Shown piece after piece: positions 1 through 8,055 of a stretch of 64,000 bases of DNA. The stretch is from PALSA-693 sp963834725 (GTDB lineage Bacteria; Actinomycetota; Acidimicrobiia; Acidimicrobiales; Palsa-688). The number at the start of each line of letters is the position of its first letter. Within the stretch, counting starts at the first letter, position 1. The stretch is from NCBI GenBank assembly GCA_963834725.1, contig CAWICN010000001.1, forward strand, positions 4,712,001-4,776,000, read 5' to 3'. The position numbers were made by a program, and so were the translations under genes. The notes under the pieces were generated by a model that did not search any database, was not told the DNA's origin, and saw nothing but the letters and a program-made list of their open reading frames with translations.

Positions 1-1
1 C

Positions 2-370
2 TGCGGCAACTGGCTGCTCGACGCCGGATCCCTGGCCGTGTTCGTGGGCGCCTTTGGCCACTGGGTGGACCCGGACGGGATCCTGGTCGCCTTCGCGCTC
101 GCCAACGTGTTGGCCGCCATTCCGATCACGCCGGGCGGCCTGGGTGTGATCGAGGCCACCCTGACCTCTGCCCTGGTCGGCTTCGGGACCCCGCGCGGGG
201 TCGCCACCCTGGGCGTCATCGCCTATCGCCTGGTGAACTTCTGGCTGCCCATTCCTCTCGGTGGACTGGCGTACCTCTCGCTGCAGGTCAACTCTGGCGG
301 GCCTACCGCCGACCAGCGGAACCGCCTCCGCCGCCTGTCCTGGCTCAGACCGAAGCCACGCGGGTCTTGA
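2..370 (+). CDS. UPF0104 / lysylphosphatidylglycerol synthase-like membrane protein, C-terminal part
   Basis: The reading frame is open from the window edge, so the 5' end is missing; about 122 residues remain. The fragment has hydrophobic helices and the loop PITPGGLGVIEATL, which is the hallmark of the YbhN/UPF0104 family (the flippase/synthase membrane domain of MprF-like proteins). Members are integral membrane proteins often found in surface-glycan and lipid loci. A second member lies at 13330-14469. The stop overlaps the TTG start of the next gene by 3 nt, so the two are probably cotranscribed. The substrate cannot be inferred. Confidence 0.8.
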   Translation, partial: CGNWLLDAGSLAVFVGAFGHWVDPDGILVAFALANVLAAIPITPGGLGVIEATLTSALVGFGTPRGVATLGVIAYRLVNFWLPIPLGGLAYLSLQVNSGGPTADQRNRLRRLSWLRPKPRGS

Positions 371-2163
371 CCGCGGCCGACCCCCACCGGGAGCCCGTAT
401 CGGCCGCCCCAAACCTGGCCGCGCCGCCGACGGCGAGTGGTGGCCGGGTCGCGGAGGACGATGGGCCAGGAATATCGGGCGGGAGGATACATTCGTCCGC
501 CGTGGCAGCGCGAGCTCGGTCCGGCCGACGGGCGGCCCGGGACGCGCCGTGGGTATTCGGCACCTGGCTGCTCGGTGCGTTGGTGTTCTTCCGCGAACAG
601 TGGGACAGCGGGTTCAAATGGCTGACGGGCAACAACGGCGACGCCCGGCTGGCCGTCTATCTCTGCGAGCACTGGTTCCGGGTATTCCACGGACAGGCCT
701 CGTGGCTCAACCCCACGTTCTTCTATCCGGTCAAAGGAGTCCTGGGATGGAGCGACACGTATCTCCTCTATGAGATCTTCTACGCGCCGCTTCGGCTCGT
801 CGGCCTTGATCCCTTCCTGGCCTTGCAGATCACCATGATCTTGTTCAATCTTGTCGGCTTCTGCAGCTTCGTGTACCTGGTACGCCTGGCGTTCGACACG
901 CCGCTTCCTGCCGCCCTGCTCTGCGGGTGCCTCTTTACTTTCTCCAACGCCCTGTGGGTGCACTCGATCTCGGCGCAGATGTACGGGATCTACCTGGTAC
1001 CGGCCATTCTGCTCCTCGGGCTGGTCGGTTGGCGGGCGCGGGACGCGAGTCATCAAACCCGGGCGGCGATCCTCGCCGCAATGGCCGGCCTGCTGTGGGC
1101 CCTCCTGCTGTATTCCACTTACTACATCGGTTGGGGCTCGACGCTGGCGCTGGCGTTGACCTGTCTGCTCGTGCTCCTCGCCGGCGGGAGATCGCTGATC
1201 GTCAGGGCCGCATCTCGGGCGAGAGCGGCATGGATGTGGCTGGGCTGTTTGGCGCTCGGGTTTGCCGTCGGCCTGATTCTAGTGGCCAGCACCTACCTGC
1301 GAAACAGCCATCGCTATCCCTATGCCGAAGTCATGCGATTTGCGGCGCATCCGCGGGACCTGGTCAACGTGGGGACACACAACATCTTCTGGGGTCAGCT
1401 GGCCATCTGGGCCGACAAGCTCCCGGGCACCGACGCTTACGAAGTGAGTTACGGGGTGACGCCCCTCGTTCTCGTGCTGACCTTATTGGCGGGGGTTACC
1501 GCGCTGTGGCTGCTGTGGACGGATCGACGGTCGCAATCGAGCCGGGCCCCGATGACACTCGGGCTTGCGGCCACGGCGGGCATCCTCCTCGTGCTACCGA
1601 TCGATACCCATTTCGGCTCGCTCTGGGCCATCGTCTGGCACCTGCCCGGCGCGGACGGAATGAGGGCCATCGACCGGATCCAGCTGGTCACCGGACTGGC
1701 CGCCACCCTCGCCATCGCCGCCTCTGCCCGGGATCTCGCTACGCTCGCCCCCGGATGGAAGCCAGGCCGGGTTGTCCAGCTTGCCGGTCTCGGACTGCTG
1801 GCCGTCGCGATCATCGAACAGGTCAACACGGTCCGTATCTCACAGGTAGATCGGGCGGCCCAGATCCATTTCGTCGACTCGATCAAAGCCGCGCCGAGCG
1901 GCTGTCGGACCTTCTTCGTCGTGGACACGGCGAGGCAACTGGCTTATTTCGACTATCAGATTGATGCGATGTTAGTTTCGCAAAAACTCTCACTGCCGAC
2001 CATCAACGGATATACCGGACATTTTCCGGCTCGGTGGGGTCTGCTCCTTCCGTCGAATCCGGATTACAGATACGCGGTGTCGGAATGGGTTACCGAGCAT
2101 GGGCTGGCGAATGGAGTGTGCTCGCTGGATCTGGCCACCATGCAATGGCATATCGAGGATTGA
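367..2163 (+). CDS. Large multi-spanning membrane protein, possible GT-C-type glycosyltransferase
   Basis: 598 residues. A charged, Arg/Ala-rich cytoplasmic N-terminus of about 60 residues is followed by roughly ten hydrophobic segments and a soluble C-terminal tail. The layout (first long loop with NPTFFYPVKGVLGWSD, then repeated helices) resembles uncharacterised bacterial membrane proteins of the YfhO/GT-C type that use polyprenyl-phosphate sugars. No catalytic motif is certain. It starts at TTG overlapping the stop of the upstream UPF0104 gene, which argues for translational coupling. A role in surface-glycan assembly is inferred from the neighbours only. Confidence 0.7.
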   Translation: MTAADPHREPVSAAPNLAAPPTASGGRVAEDDGPGISGGRIHSSAVAARARSGRRAARDAPWVFGTWLLGALVFFREQWDSGFKWLTGNNGDARLAVYLCEHWFRVFHGQASWLNPTFFYPVKGVLGWSDTYLLYEIFYAPLRLVGLDPFLALQITMILFNLVGFCSFVYLVRLAFDTPLPAALLCGCLFTFSNALWVHSISAQMYGIYLVPAILLLGLVGWRARDASHQTRAAILAAMAGLLWALLLYSTYYIGWGSTLALALTCLLVLLAGGRSLIVRAASRARAAWMWLGCLALGFAVGLILVASTYLRNSHRYPYAEVMRFAAHPRDLVNVGTHNIFWGQLAIWADKLPGTDAYEVSYGVTPLVLVLTLLAGVTALWLLWTDRRSQSSRAPMTLGLAATAGILLVLPIDTHFGSLWAIVWHLPGADGMRAIDRIQLVTGLAATLAIAASARDLATLAPGWKPGRVVQLAGLGLLAVAIIEQVNTVRISQVDRAAQIHFVDSIKAAPSGCRTFFVVDTARQLAYFDYQIDAMLVSQKLSLPTINGYTGHFPARWGLLLPSNPDYRYAVSEWVTEHGLANGVCSLDLATMQWHIED

Positions 2164-2300
2164 TTATCCCGCTCCCACGTCGTCCGTTACTCACAGCGGT
2201 GGGATCGGCTGAATGGTCTGGACGCTGATCGTGTGTTTGCTAACGTGCAGGGATATTGTCACCACCACTCAGCGCTAGACGCCAGGCAAGGAGACTCTCG

Positions 2301-3128
2301 ATGGCCTCAGGCGACACCAACTCCGAATCGCATTCCGCTGCCGCCCTGGCGTCCTATGAGAAGTTGGGCAGCCACCTCGACGAGCATGACCCTCGGGATC
2401 AGTACACCTACATGACCTCGAAGTTCCGCAGCGACTATACGCTGATGGAGCAGGTGGGTGTTGAGGGTAAACACGTGCTCAACGTGGGATGCTCTTTTCC
2501 AGTCGACGAGCTCTATTATGCCCGCAAGGTCGGTCGTTGGGTGTCGATAGATTTGAGCCAACAATCACTGGCGGCGGCCGAAGCCATTTTGCACAAGGAG
2601 CTTCATCCAGACCTGGCGCAGAAATTCTCTTTCCGGCTGGCAGACGCATGCGACTTGCCCTTTGAGGATAACACCTTCGACCTTTCCGTATCCATGTCCA
2701 CCTTTGACCACATTCCCTCAGCAGAAGGGCGTCAGAAGGCCGTGGACGAGATGGCGCGCACCACGAAACCAGGTGGCCACGTGGTCGTCACTGTTGCGAA
2801 TTGGTGGTGCTTGCCCTATGCGGCCGGAATCTGGAAGATGACGCGAGAAAAGACACTCCACTACGGGTATGCGTATCTATTTTCACCGATAGAGATTCGA
2901 AAGATCGGTGAACGGTCGGGCTTGAGACCGTTGTACTTCGCCTCAAGTATCGCTGCTCCGAACGTTTGGCTCCCCGGATATCCCGCGGTGGTCCGCTGGC
3001 CGGCGAGGCTGGTGTTTCGGTTCCTGGGCGTGCTCGGATACTTCGGACGCCGCGTGGGGTATGTCTTCGAGAAGCCGGCGTCCGCGGTTCTTGGTACCTC
3101 GGCCGACGACGGACACGGTCCTGTTTGA
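2301..3128 (+). CDS. Class I SAM-dependent methyltransferase
   Basis: 275 residues from ATG 2301, chosen because AAGGAG (2288-2293) sits 7 nt upstream; the frame extends further upstream without a good start. Motif I is LNVGCSFPVDE (about residue 66), the acidic end of strand 2 is WVSIDLS, and LADACDLPFEDNTFDL and KPGGHVVVTV are the later Rossmann motifs. This is the Methyltransf_11 pattern. The C-terminal 80 residues are hydrophobic and basic, suggesting membrane association or a lipid-linked substrate. It is convergent with the two-domain dehydrogenase gene. The substrate is unknown; a sugar or lipid hydroxyl is likely from context. Confidence 0.88.
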   Translation: MASGDTNSESHSAAALASYEKLGSHLDEHDPRDQYTYMTSKFRSDYTLMEQVGVEGKHVLNVGCSFPVDELYYARKVGRWVSIDLSQQSLAAAEAILHKELHPDLAQKFSFRLADACDLPFEDNTFDLSVSMSTFDHIPSAEGRQKAVDEMARTTKPGGHVVVTVANWWCLPYAAGIWKMTREKTLHYGYAYLFSPIEIRKIGERSGLRPLYFASSIAAPNVWLPGYPAVVRWPARLVFRFLGVLGYFGRRVGYVFEKPASAVLGTSADDGHGPV

Positions 3129-3214
3129 CCCGTAGCGGTCCAGGGCCACGATGGCCCAGCTGGGCGAGCGGCCGATATGGCAACTCCGGTCAAGTGCTTC
3201 GGGCCATGAGCAGC

Positions 3215-3232
3215 GAGATCGGTTTCGATCTC
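3215..3232. terminator. Possible bidirectional terminator hairpin
   Basis: A perfect 7-bp inverted repeat, GAGATCG and CGATCTC with a GTTT loop, lies in the 119-nt gap between two convergent genes. There is no U-tract on either strand, so this is a weak call. Confidence 0.35.
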
Positions 3233-3247
3233 CGGGCCACAGCGCGG

Positions 3248-5479
3248 CTACCTCATCGGGGCCGGCTCGGATTGTGGCGACGGCGCCGACTCGCCGCTGG
3301 CAGGACCGCCCTCGGGCGCGGTGAGCAGCGACCGGCGAAACTCCTCGAGATCTATCTCGGCGCCGAGCCGGATGCTTTCCTGAGCCGCGAACATACATGC
3401 AGTTGCGAGCGAAGCCCCCTCCCATGACAGCAGGTGGTTGGGCTGGCCCTTGATGGCCAGGACGAACTGTTCGAGTTCTTCTGCATGGCCCATTGACTTG
3501 TGAAGCCCGGTGCCCTGCTTCTGGACACGCGGCCCGTAAAGGGTGAGCTTCGCGAAATCATCGAGCACCGCCACCTGGCCACGAGCGAGCACCGTGAGGC
3601 GTTCGCGGGGAAAATGCGCCGCCCCGCTCTCGTTGAACACGATGGTGGCCGACGCGCCGGGGTAGTGAAGGTTCAAGGAGAAGTTGCAGAGCGTCCGGAT
3701 ATCGTCGGGAGCCTTGCCGAGGGCTCGGGCGGTGACCGACACCGGTTGCCGGCCGATGAGCAGGTTGCACAGGTCGATGAAATGCTCGCCCTCCGTTATG
3801 AGCCGCCCGCCGCCCTCCACCGGGTCGAGGGTCCAGTGGTCGGGCGGCACGAAAGGCTGGGTGACGAGGTACTCGACAAAATCCGCTTCAGTCTCGATGG
3901 AGTTGCGAAGGGTGTCCACCATTGGCGAATAGCGACGGTTGAGTCCAAGCGTGATCAGACCCTGCCGGCCCTGCACCAGCCGCAGCAGCTCGGCGAAATC
4001 ATCGAGGCGCGTCACCATGGGCTTCTCGACGAAGATCGCCTTGCCGGCATCGAGTGCAGCCCGGATGTGTCCGTAGTGCTCATGCTGGCTTGAGCAGATC
4101 ATCACCCCGTCCGCCCCATCGTCGGCCAGGACTTCGCTGACATCCGTGGTGATCATGGTGGCCCGGAGGCTCTTGGCTACGACCGATGCGTTACGGCCAG
4201 TCGCCGACGCAATACCGCGCAACTCGACATCACGCCTCGACCGAAGGTTGGGCAGGTGCTTGCTGAGGACGTGATTACCAAACCCTATGAGCGAGATCCC
4301 GACCTTGCCATCCCGTTTGGGTCGGGACGCCAAGTTGATCGTCCGGCTCAGATCAGGTTCAATGCCATAAGAAAGCAGCGCCGCCACGCCTGGCAGGGTT
4401 CTCGAACGGATGGCGTCGAAGGCTTCTTGGGCTTGGTCAACAGGGTACGCCCGGGCGATGAGCGGCTCGACCGAGAGGGTGCCCGTGCCGAGCAACCGAA
4501 TGAACTCCTCCAGATTGCGCTTTTCGGTCCAGCGGACGTAGCCGAAGGGGTAGTCGACCCGTCCCTTCTCGTAGCTGGCGTCATAGCTGCCGGGTCCGTA
4601 GGCGCGCGAATACCGCAGGTCGATCTCGCGATACAGGAAGTTCTTCGGATGGATGTCGAGCTTCACATATCCAACCAGAACCACCCGGCCCTGCCGTCGA
4701 GTGATCTCCATGGCTGCGTTGATGATCTCCGCGGAATCGGAGCTGGCGCAGATCACGGTGGTGTCGACGCCGTTCTTGTCCGTAAAGTCGAGGATTCGCC
4801 GTTTCCACTCGGGATCACTGGGGTTGACGACCAGGTCGGCGTCGGCCGCCCGGGCCAGGTCGTGGGTCGCGGCGTTGATATCGATGCCAACGACGACACA
4901 GCCGGCGGAACGGGCGATGCGGGCGCAGAGCTGGCCGACCAGCCCGAGGCCGTAAATCGCGACGGTTTCGCCGAACTGGATGTCGGCGCGGCGGAGGCTT
5001 TGCATGGCGATACCTCCGACGGTGACAAAGGCCGCTTGCTGCAGGTCGACATGGCTGGGTACCGGTACCACATGGTTGACGTAAGGCGCGGCGACCTCGG
5101 CGTGGCCGCTTGCCGCGAAGGCGACGGGCTGGCCGACGTGGAAGCCTTCTACCCTCTCCCCGATCGACAGCACAGTGCCGGCGCCGCTGTATCCGATCTG
5201 GCGCGGTGTGATCATTTCGTGCCAGACCCGGCGGCCAGTCTGAGTGGGACCCGTGGCCAGCACCGTCTGCCTCACCACATGCCGCATCCACGGATCGGAG
5301 ATCGTCTGCTTGACCAGCTCGGTCGGGGTCTTGGACAGCGTTCCCATCTCGGTGCCCGAGCTGATCAGCGAGTAGTGGCTCTGAACCAATAGCTGATCGG
5401 GGCCAACGTGCGGCACTGGCAGCTCCTTCACGAGCACCTGGCCACGTCGATCGATGACCCTGCGGAACACCTGCTTCAT
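3248..5479 (-). CDS. Two-domain oxidoreductase: zinc-type alcohol dehydrogenase fused to Gfo/Idh/MocA
   Basis: 743 residues from ATG 5479 (a TTG 15 nt further upstream is also in frame). Residues 1 to about 350 form a medium-chain dehydrogenase fold with the Rossmann motif YGLGLVGQLCARIA, but it lacks the usual structural-zinc Cys cluster. Residues from about 375 form a Gfo/Idh/MocA domain with the N-terminal motif LIGFGNHVLSKHLPNL, the EKPMV lysine motif and GLNRRYSP. This fused architecture is a known family found in exopolysaccharide and heparinase-type loci, where it probably oxidises or epimerises a sugar or sugar nucleotide. It stands alone on the minus strand between a methyltransferase and a tRNA. 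Confidence 0.88.
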   Translation of the reverse strand: MKQVFRRVIDRRGQVLVKELPVPHVGPDQLLVQSHYSLISSGTEMGTLSKTPTELVKQTISDPWMRHVVRQTVLATGPTQTGRRVWHEMITPRQIGYSGAGTVLSIGERVEGFHVGQPVAFAASGHAEVAAPYVNHVVPVPSHVDLQQAAFVTVGGIAMQSLRRADIQFGETVAIYGLGLVGQLCARIARSAGCVVVGIDINAATHDLARAADADLVVNPSDPEWKRRILDFTDKNGVDTTVICASSDSAEIINAAMEITRRQGRVVLVGYVKLDIHPKNFLYREIDLRYSRAYGPGSYDASYEKGRVDYPFGYVRWTEKRNLEEFIRLLGTGTLSVEPLIARAYPVDQAQEAFDAIRSRTLPGVAALLSYGIEPDLSRTINLASRPKRDGKVGISLIGFGNHVLSKHLPNLRSRRDVELRGIASATGRNASVVAKSLRATMITTDVSEVLADDGADGVMICSSQHEHYGHIRAALDAGKAIFVEKPMVTRLDDFAELLRLVQGRQGLITLGLNRRYSPMVDTLRNSIETEADFVEYLVTQPFVPPDHWTLDPVEGGGRLITEGEHFIDLCNLLIGRQPVSVTARALGKAPDDIRTLCNFSLNLHYPGASATIVFNESGAAHFPRERLTVLARGQVAVLDDFAKLTLYGPRVQKQGTGLHKSMGHAEELEQFVLAIKGQPNHLLSWEGASLATACMFAAQESIRLGAEIDLEEFRRSLLTAPEGGPASGESAPSPQSEPAPMR

Positions 5480-5630
5480 CGGGGGGACCCTCAACCTTCG
5501 ATCACAGCGCTCCCGCGACCTGGGGGCGCGGGTAGCTACAGCTGGTTTGCGAACTGGCCACGCTACCAGAGTGGCGCGGGGCGATAGGGCGCTGCAGTGG
5601 CCGGCAGCACAAGCTTGATTCGGCCGTCGG

Positions 5631-5712
5631 TGCGGGCGAGAGGACTCGAACCTCCACCCCTTTCAGGACCAGGACCTAAACCTGGCGCGTCTGCCAGTTT
5701 CGCCACGCCCGC
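5631..5712 (-). tRNA. tRNA-Leu (anticodon UAG)
   Basis: The reverse strand folds as a type II tRNA. The acceptor stem is GCGGGCG/CGCCCGC, the D arm is GCG...CGC, and the anticodon stem CCAGG/CCTGG encloses loop TTTAGGT (anticodon TAG). There is a long variable arm, and the T arm is GGAGG-TTCGAGT-CCTCT. The discriminator base is A, and CCA is not encoded. Confidence 0.95.
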
Positions 5713-5735
5713 ATGAGCCGGTGACCTGCATTTTG

Positions 5736-5741
5736 ATCCTA
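5736..5741 (-). promoter_or_regulatory. Possible -10 element of the tRNA-Leu gene
   Basis: TAGGAT on the minus strand lies 23 nt upstream of the mature 5' end, giving a predicted leader of about 16 nt. No clear -35 element is visible. Confidence 0.4.
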
Positions 5742-6083
5742 CACGCCGCCTCGACCTCACCCGGGCGCCGGCCACCGTGCGGGCTCCCGAGGATGACCCG
5801 ACTGCAGTCCCCGGCTGGGGCCTGAGCGATTCGATGCGGTGGCTGACTCCGGCTCTGACCATCGAGGTCGGTGATGGAGCGAGGTTCTCGGCGGGTTGGC
5901 CGGGTGGACTACCCCGTCGCGGCGTCCCGGCCAGCGGGCGCCGCCGCCTACCCGGTCCGTGACCGAGAGGGGAAGGCCGGCGGCGCACGACGGATGGCCG
6001 TGGCCAGCTTTTCGGCACAGAAACGCCTGAGAGGAACTACCCTTTGTACCTCTGAGGGACAATCACATGGCCTCGATTCCTCT
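5742..6083. other. Intergenic region with no recognised gene
   Basis: About 340 nt between the tRNA promoter and the small gene at 6102. Short open frames occur on both strands but show neither family motifs nor a convincing start, so nothing is called here. Confidence 0.5.
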
Positions 6084-6101
6084 GGAGAGGAGGACCGCAA
6101 C

Positions 6102-6425
6102 ATGAGTCTGACAGATTCGGTCAAGCAGCAGGCCGGACAGGCCTGGGGCACGGTGCAGCAAGGTCTTGGTCAGGGTCAAGCCAAGTTCAACGAGCTGCGA
6201 GCGAACCAAAAGGCCAATTCGCTCCTGAGGAACCTCGGGGCTGCCTACTATGCCCAGCAACGGGAAGGCGGTCCCGCCCAGGCCGTGAGTGAGGCTCTGG
6301 CGGCTATGGACAGGCACGTCGAGGCGCACCGACACGAGACCGAAACCGGCGCCGACGGGGCCGCGTCCACCGGGGCCGGCAGCACCGTACTCGGGTCCGG
6401 CACGACCTCTCAGACTGAGCCCTGA
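6102..6425 (+). CDS. Small hydrophilic hypothetical protein
   Basis: 107 residues from ATG 6102, preceded by a strong purine-rich ribosome site (GGAGAGGAGGA, 6084-6093) 8 nt upstream. Residues 1-75 are Gln/Ala-rich and predicted helical (SLTDSVKQQAGQAWGTVQQG). The last 30 residues are a low-complexity Gly/Thr/Ser tail that is probably disordered. There is no signal peptide or membrane segment. I do not recognise the family. It is convergent with the membrane glycosyltransferase gene, with a 13-nt gap. Confidence 0.75.
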   Translation: MSLTDSVKQQAGQAWGTVQQGLGQGQAKFNELRANQKANSLLRNLGAAYYAQQREGGPAQAVSEALAAMDRHVEAHRHETETGADGAASTGAGSTVLGSGTTSQTEP

Positions 6426-6438
6426 GCGGCGGGTCGCG

Positions 6439-8019
6439 TCAGCGGCCGGCGGCGACGATGTAGGTCACCGAGGTCGCGTGGGCGACACCGACGGTGTGGA
6501 CCGAGTGCTGGGCGAGCAAGGAGCCCCACACCGGCAGCTCGACGGGTGCAACGTGATTGAGGACGACCCAGAGCCGAGCCCCGGGATGACCGGCCACAAG
6601 CGCCAGACCCCGAGCCAGGCCTGACTGGACGTCGATGGGTTGCCGCATGGAGAGGGCGATGGTCCGATCAGAGGCCGGATAGGTGATGGCGAAACCGAGA
6701 CCGCCTTTGGTGACCCCCGGAAGGGGCGGTGCGTAATAGGCGTATCCGTATGTGGCCCCCATGCTGACCAGCACGGCGTCGCCGGGGCGTATATGGGTGG
6801 CCACATAGCTCGCCTGGGCGCGAACGTCTTCGAGGGGGATGGTGTGCCCGTCGACAGAAGGCAGGGCCGCAAAAATATAGAGGATGGCGGCCGTGGCCGC
6901 GATGGCGATGCCGGCCGTCAGGTGCAGCTTCCGGGCCACCAGGGTGGCGAGGCCGGCGATGCCGACCGCGGCGATCACCACCGACGCGGTGATCAAGAAG
7001 GTAGAGGTCCGCTCGTCGAACAGCGGGTACTTGCGTAACGCGCCGAGCACCACCATTCCGAGCCCGAGGGCCGGCAAGAGGGCCGCGGTGGCCCAGCGCC
7101 CCTGCCACGCCAGCGTCACGACCCCCATCAGGACGAGCGCGGCGAGCAGGCTCAGATGGCCGATCCCGAAATAGGGCAGCAGCTGGTGGAGGCCCCTGTG
7201 GATGTAGTGGATCGCAGCGGAAGGGTTGTGCGGGAGATAGTAGGCACTCCAGTAGTGGCGAATCTGGGCGGTCTGGGTTGCACCGTCAAAGATCAAAAAG
7301 ATGGCTCCGAGCACGGCGCCGGTAGTCACGGTCGCTACGACCGCCTCGACCAACTCGGTCCAGCGGCGCCGTACCACCTGCACCAACACCAGACACGGCA
7401 GGGCGGCGGCGGCGACGAAGAGGGTCACGTTGCTCAAGAACCCGGCCACCATAAGGACGCCCGCCAGAGTCGCCAGGCGGCGTCGTGACCAGTCAGCCTC
7501 CAGCCGGGACAGGAGGGCGAAGGCGAGCAAGGTGGCGAAGGCATCCGCGGTGTATTCCTTGAGGTCGTTGCGGACGAGCATGGCGGGTACCAGCAGGGCG
7601 GCCCCGCCGGTCAGCAATCCGGTGACGACGGGCAACAGGCGAAGCGAGCGGCCGAAGGCGTAGGCGGCGAGCACCGTCATCGCCGCGAACAGGAGCGGGA
7701 CCAGCCGCTGGTCCTGCTGGCCTGACCGGGGTACCAACCGCAGCAGGAACGTCCACCCGATCGGGCTCGATATCGTGTCCAACCGCAGGTGCGACACGGG
7801 GACCCGGGTGGCTACCGCAACCCACGCTTCGTCCACCCAGTAGGGAGCCCGGAGCAGGTAGGGCATGTCATGGACGACGAGCACGCACGCGGCCACGGCA
7901 ATGGCGAGTGCGGTCTCGACCTGCCCCAGGCGCCGGTTCTGGCGGCGCGGGCCGGCCGACTCGATACCCCGCCGGGAGAACCCCGGGTACGCGTCCCGCA
8001 GGCGGTCGATGGTGGTCAT
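6439..8019 (-). CDS. GT39/ArnT-like membrane glycosyltransferase
   Basis: 526 residues with about eleven hydrophobic segments. After the first helix (residues 36-52) the periplasmic loop contains APYWVDEAWVAVA, the acidic DE motif expected in GT-C enzymes of the GT39/ArnT type, which transfer sugars from polyprenyl phosphate. It is the last gene of a five-gene minus-strand run (13230 to 6439), 36 nt after asnB-like. Its donor could be the polyprenyl-phosphate mannose made by the enzyme at 26473 or an arabinose donor from the 38-41 kb operon; both are inference. Confidence 0.8.
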   Translation of the reverse strand: MTTIDRLRDAYPGFSRRGIESAGPRRQNRRLGQVETALAIAVAACVLVVHDMPYLLRAPYWVDEAWVAVATRVPVSHLRLDTISSPIGWTFLLRLVPRSGQQDQRLVPLLFAAMTVLAAYAFGRSLRLLPVVTGLLTGGAALLVPAMLVRNDLKEYTADAFATLLAFALLSRLEADWSRRRLATLAGVLMVAGFLSNVTLFVAAAALPCLVLVQVVRRRWTELVEAVVATVTTGAVLGAIFLIFDGATQTAQIRHYWSAYYLPHNPSAAIHYIHRGLHQLLPYFGIGHLSLLAALVLMGVVTLAWQGRWATAALLPALGLGMVVLGALRKYPLFDERTSTFLITASVVIAAVGIAGLATLVARKLHLTAGIAIAATAAILYIFAALPSVDGHTIPLEDVRAQASYVATHIRPGDAVLVSMGATYGYAYYAPPLPGVTKGGLGFAITYPASDRTIALSMRQPIDVQSGLARGLALVAGHPGARLWVVLNHVAPVELPVWGSLLAQHSVHTVGVAHATSVTYIVAAGR

Positions 8020-8055
8020 CGTTGCCGGCTCGTTCCGGGTTGCGGCTTCATGGCG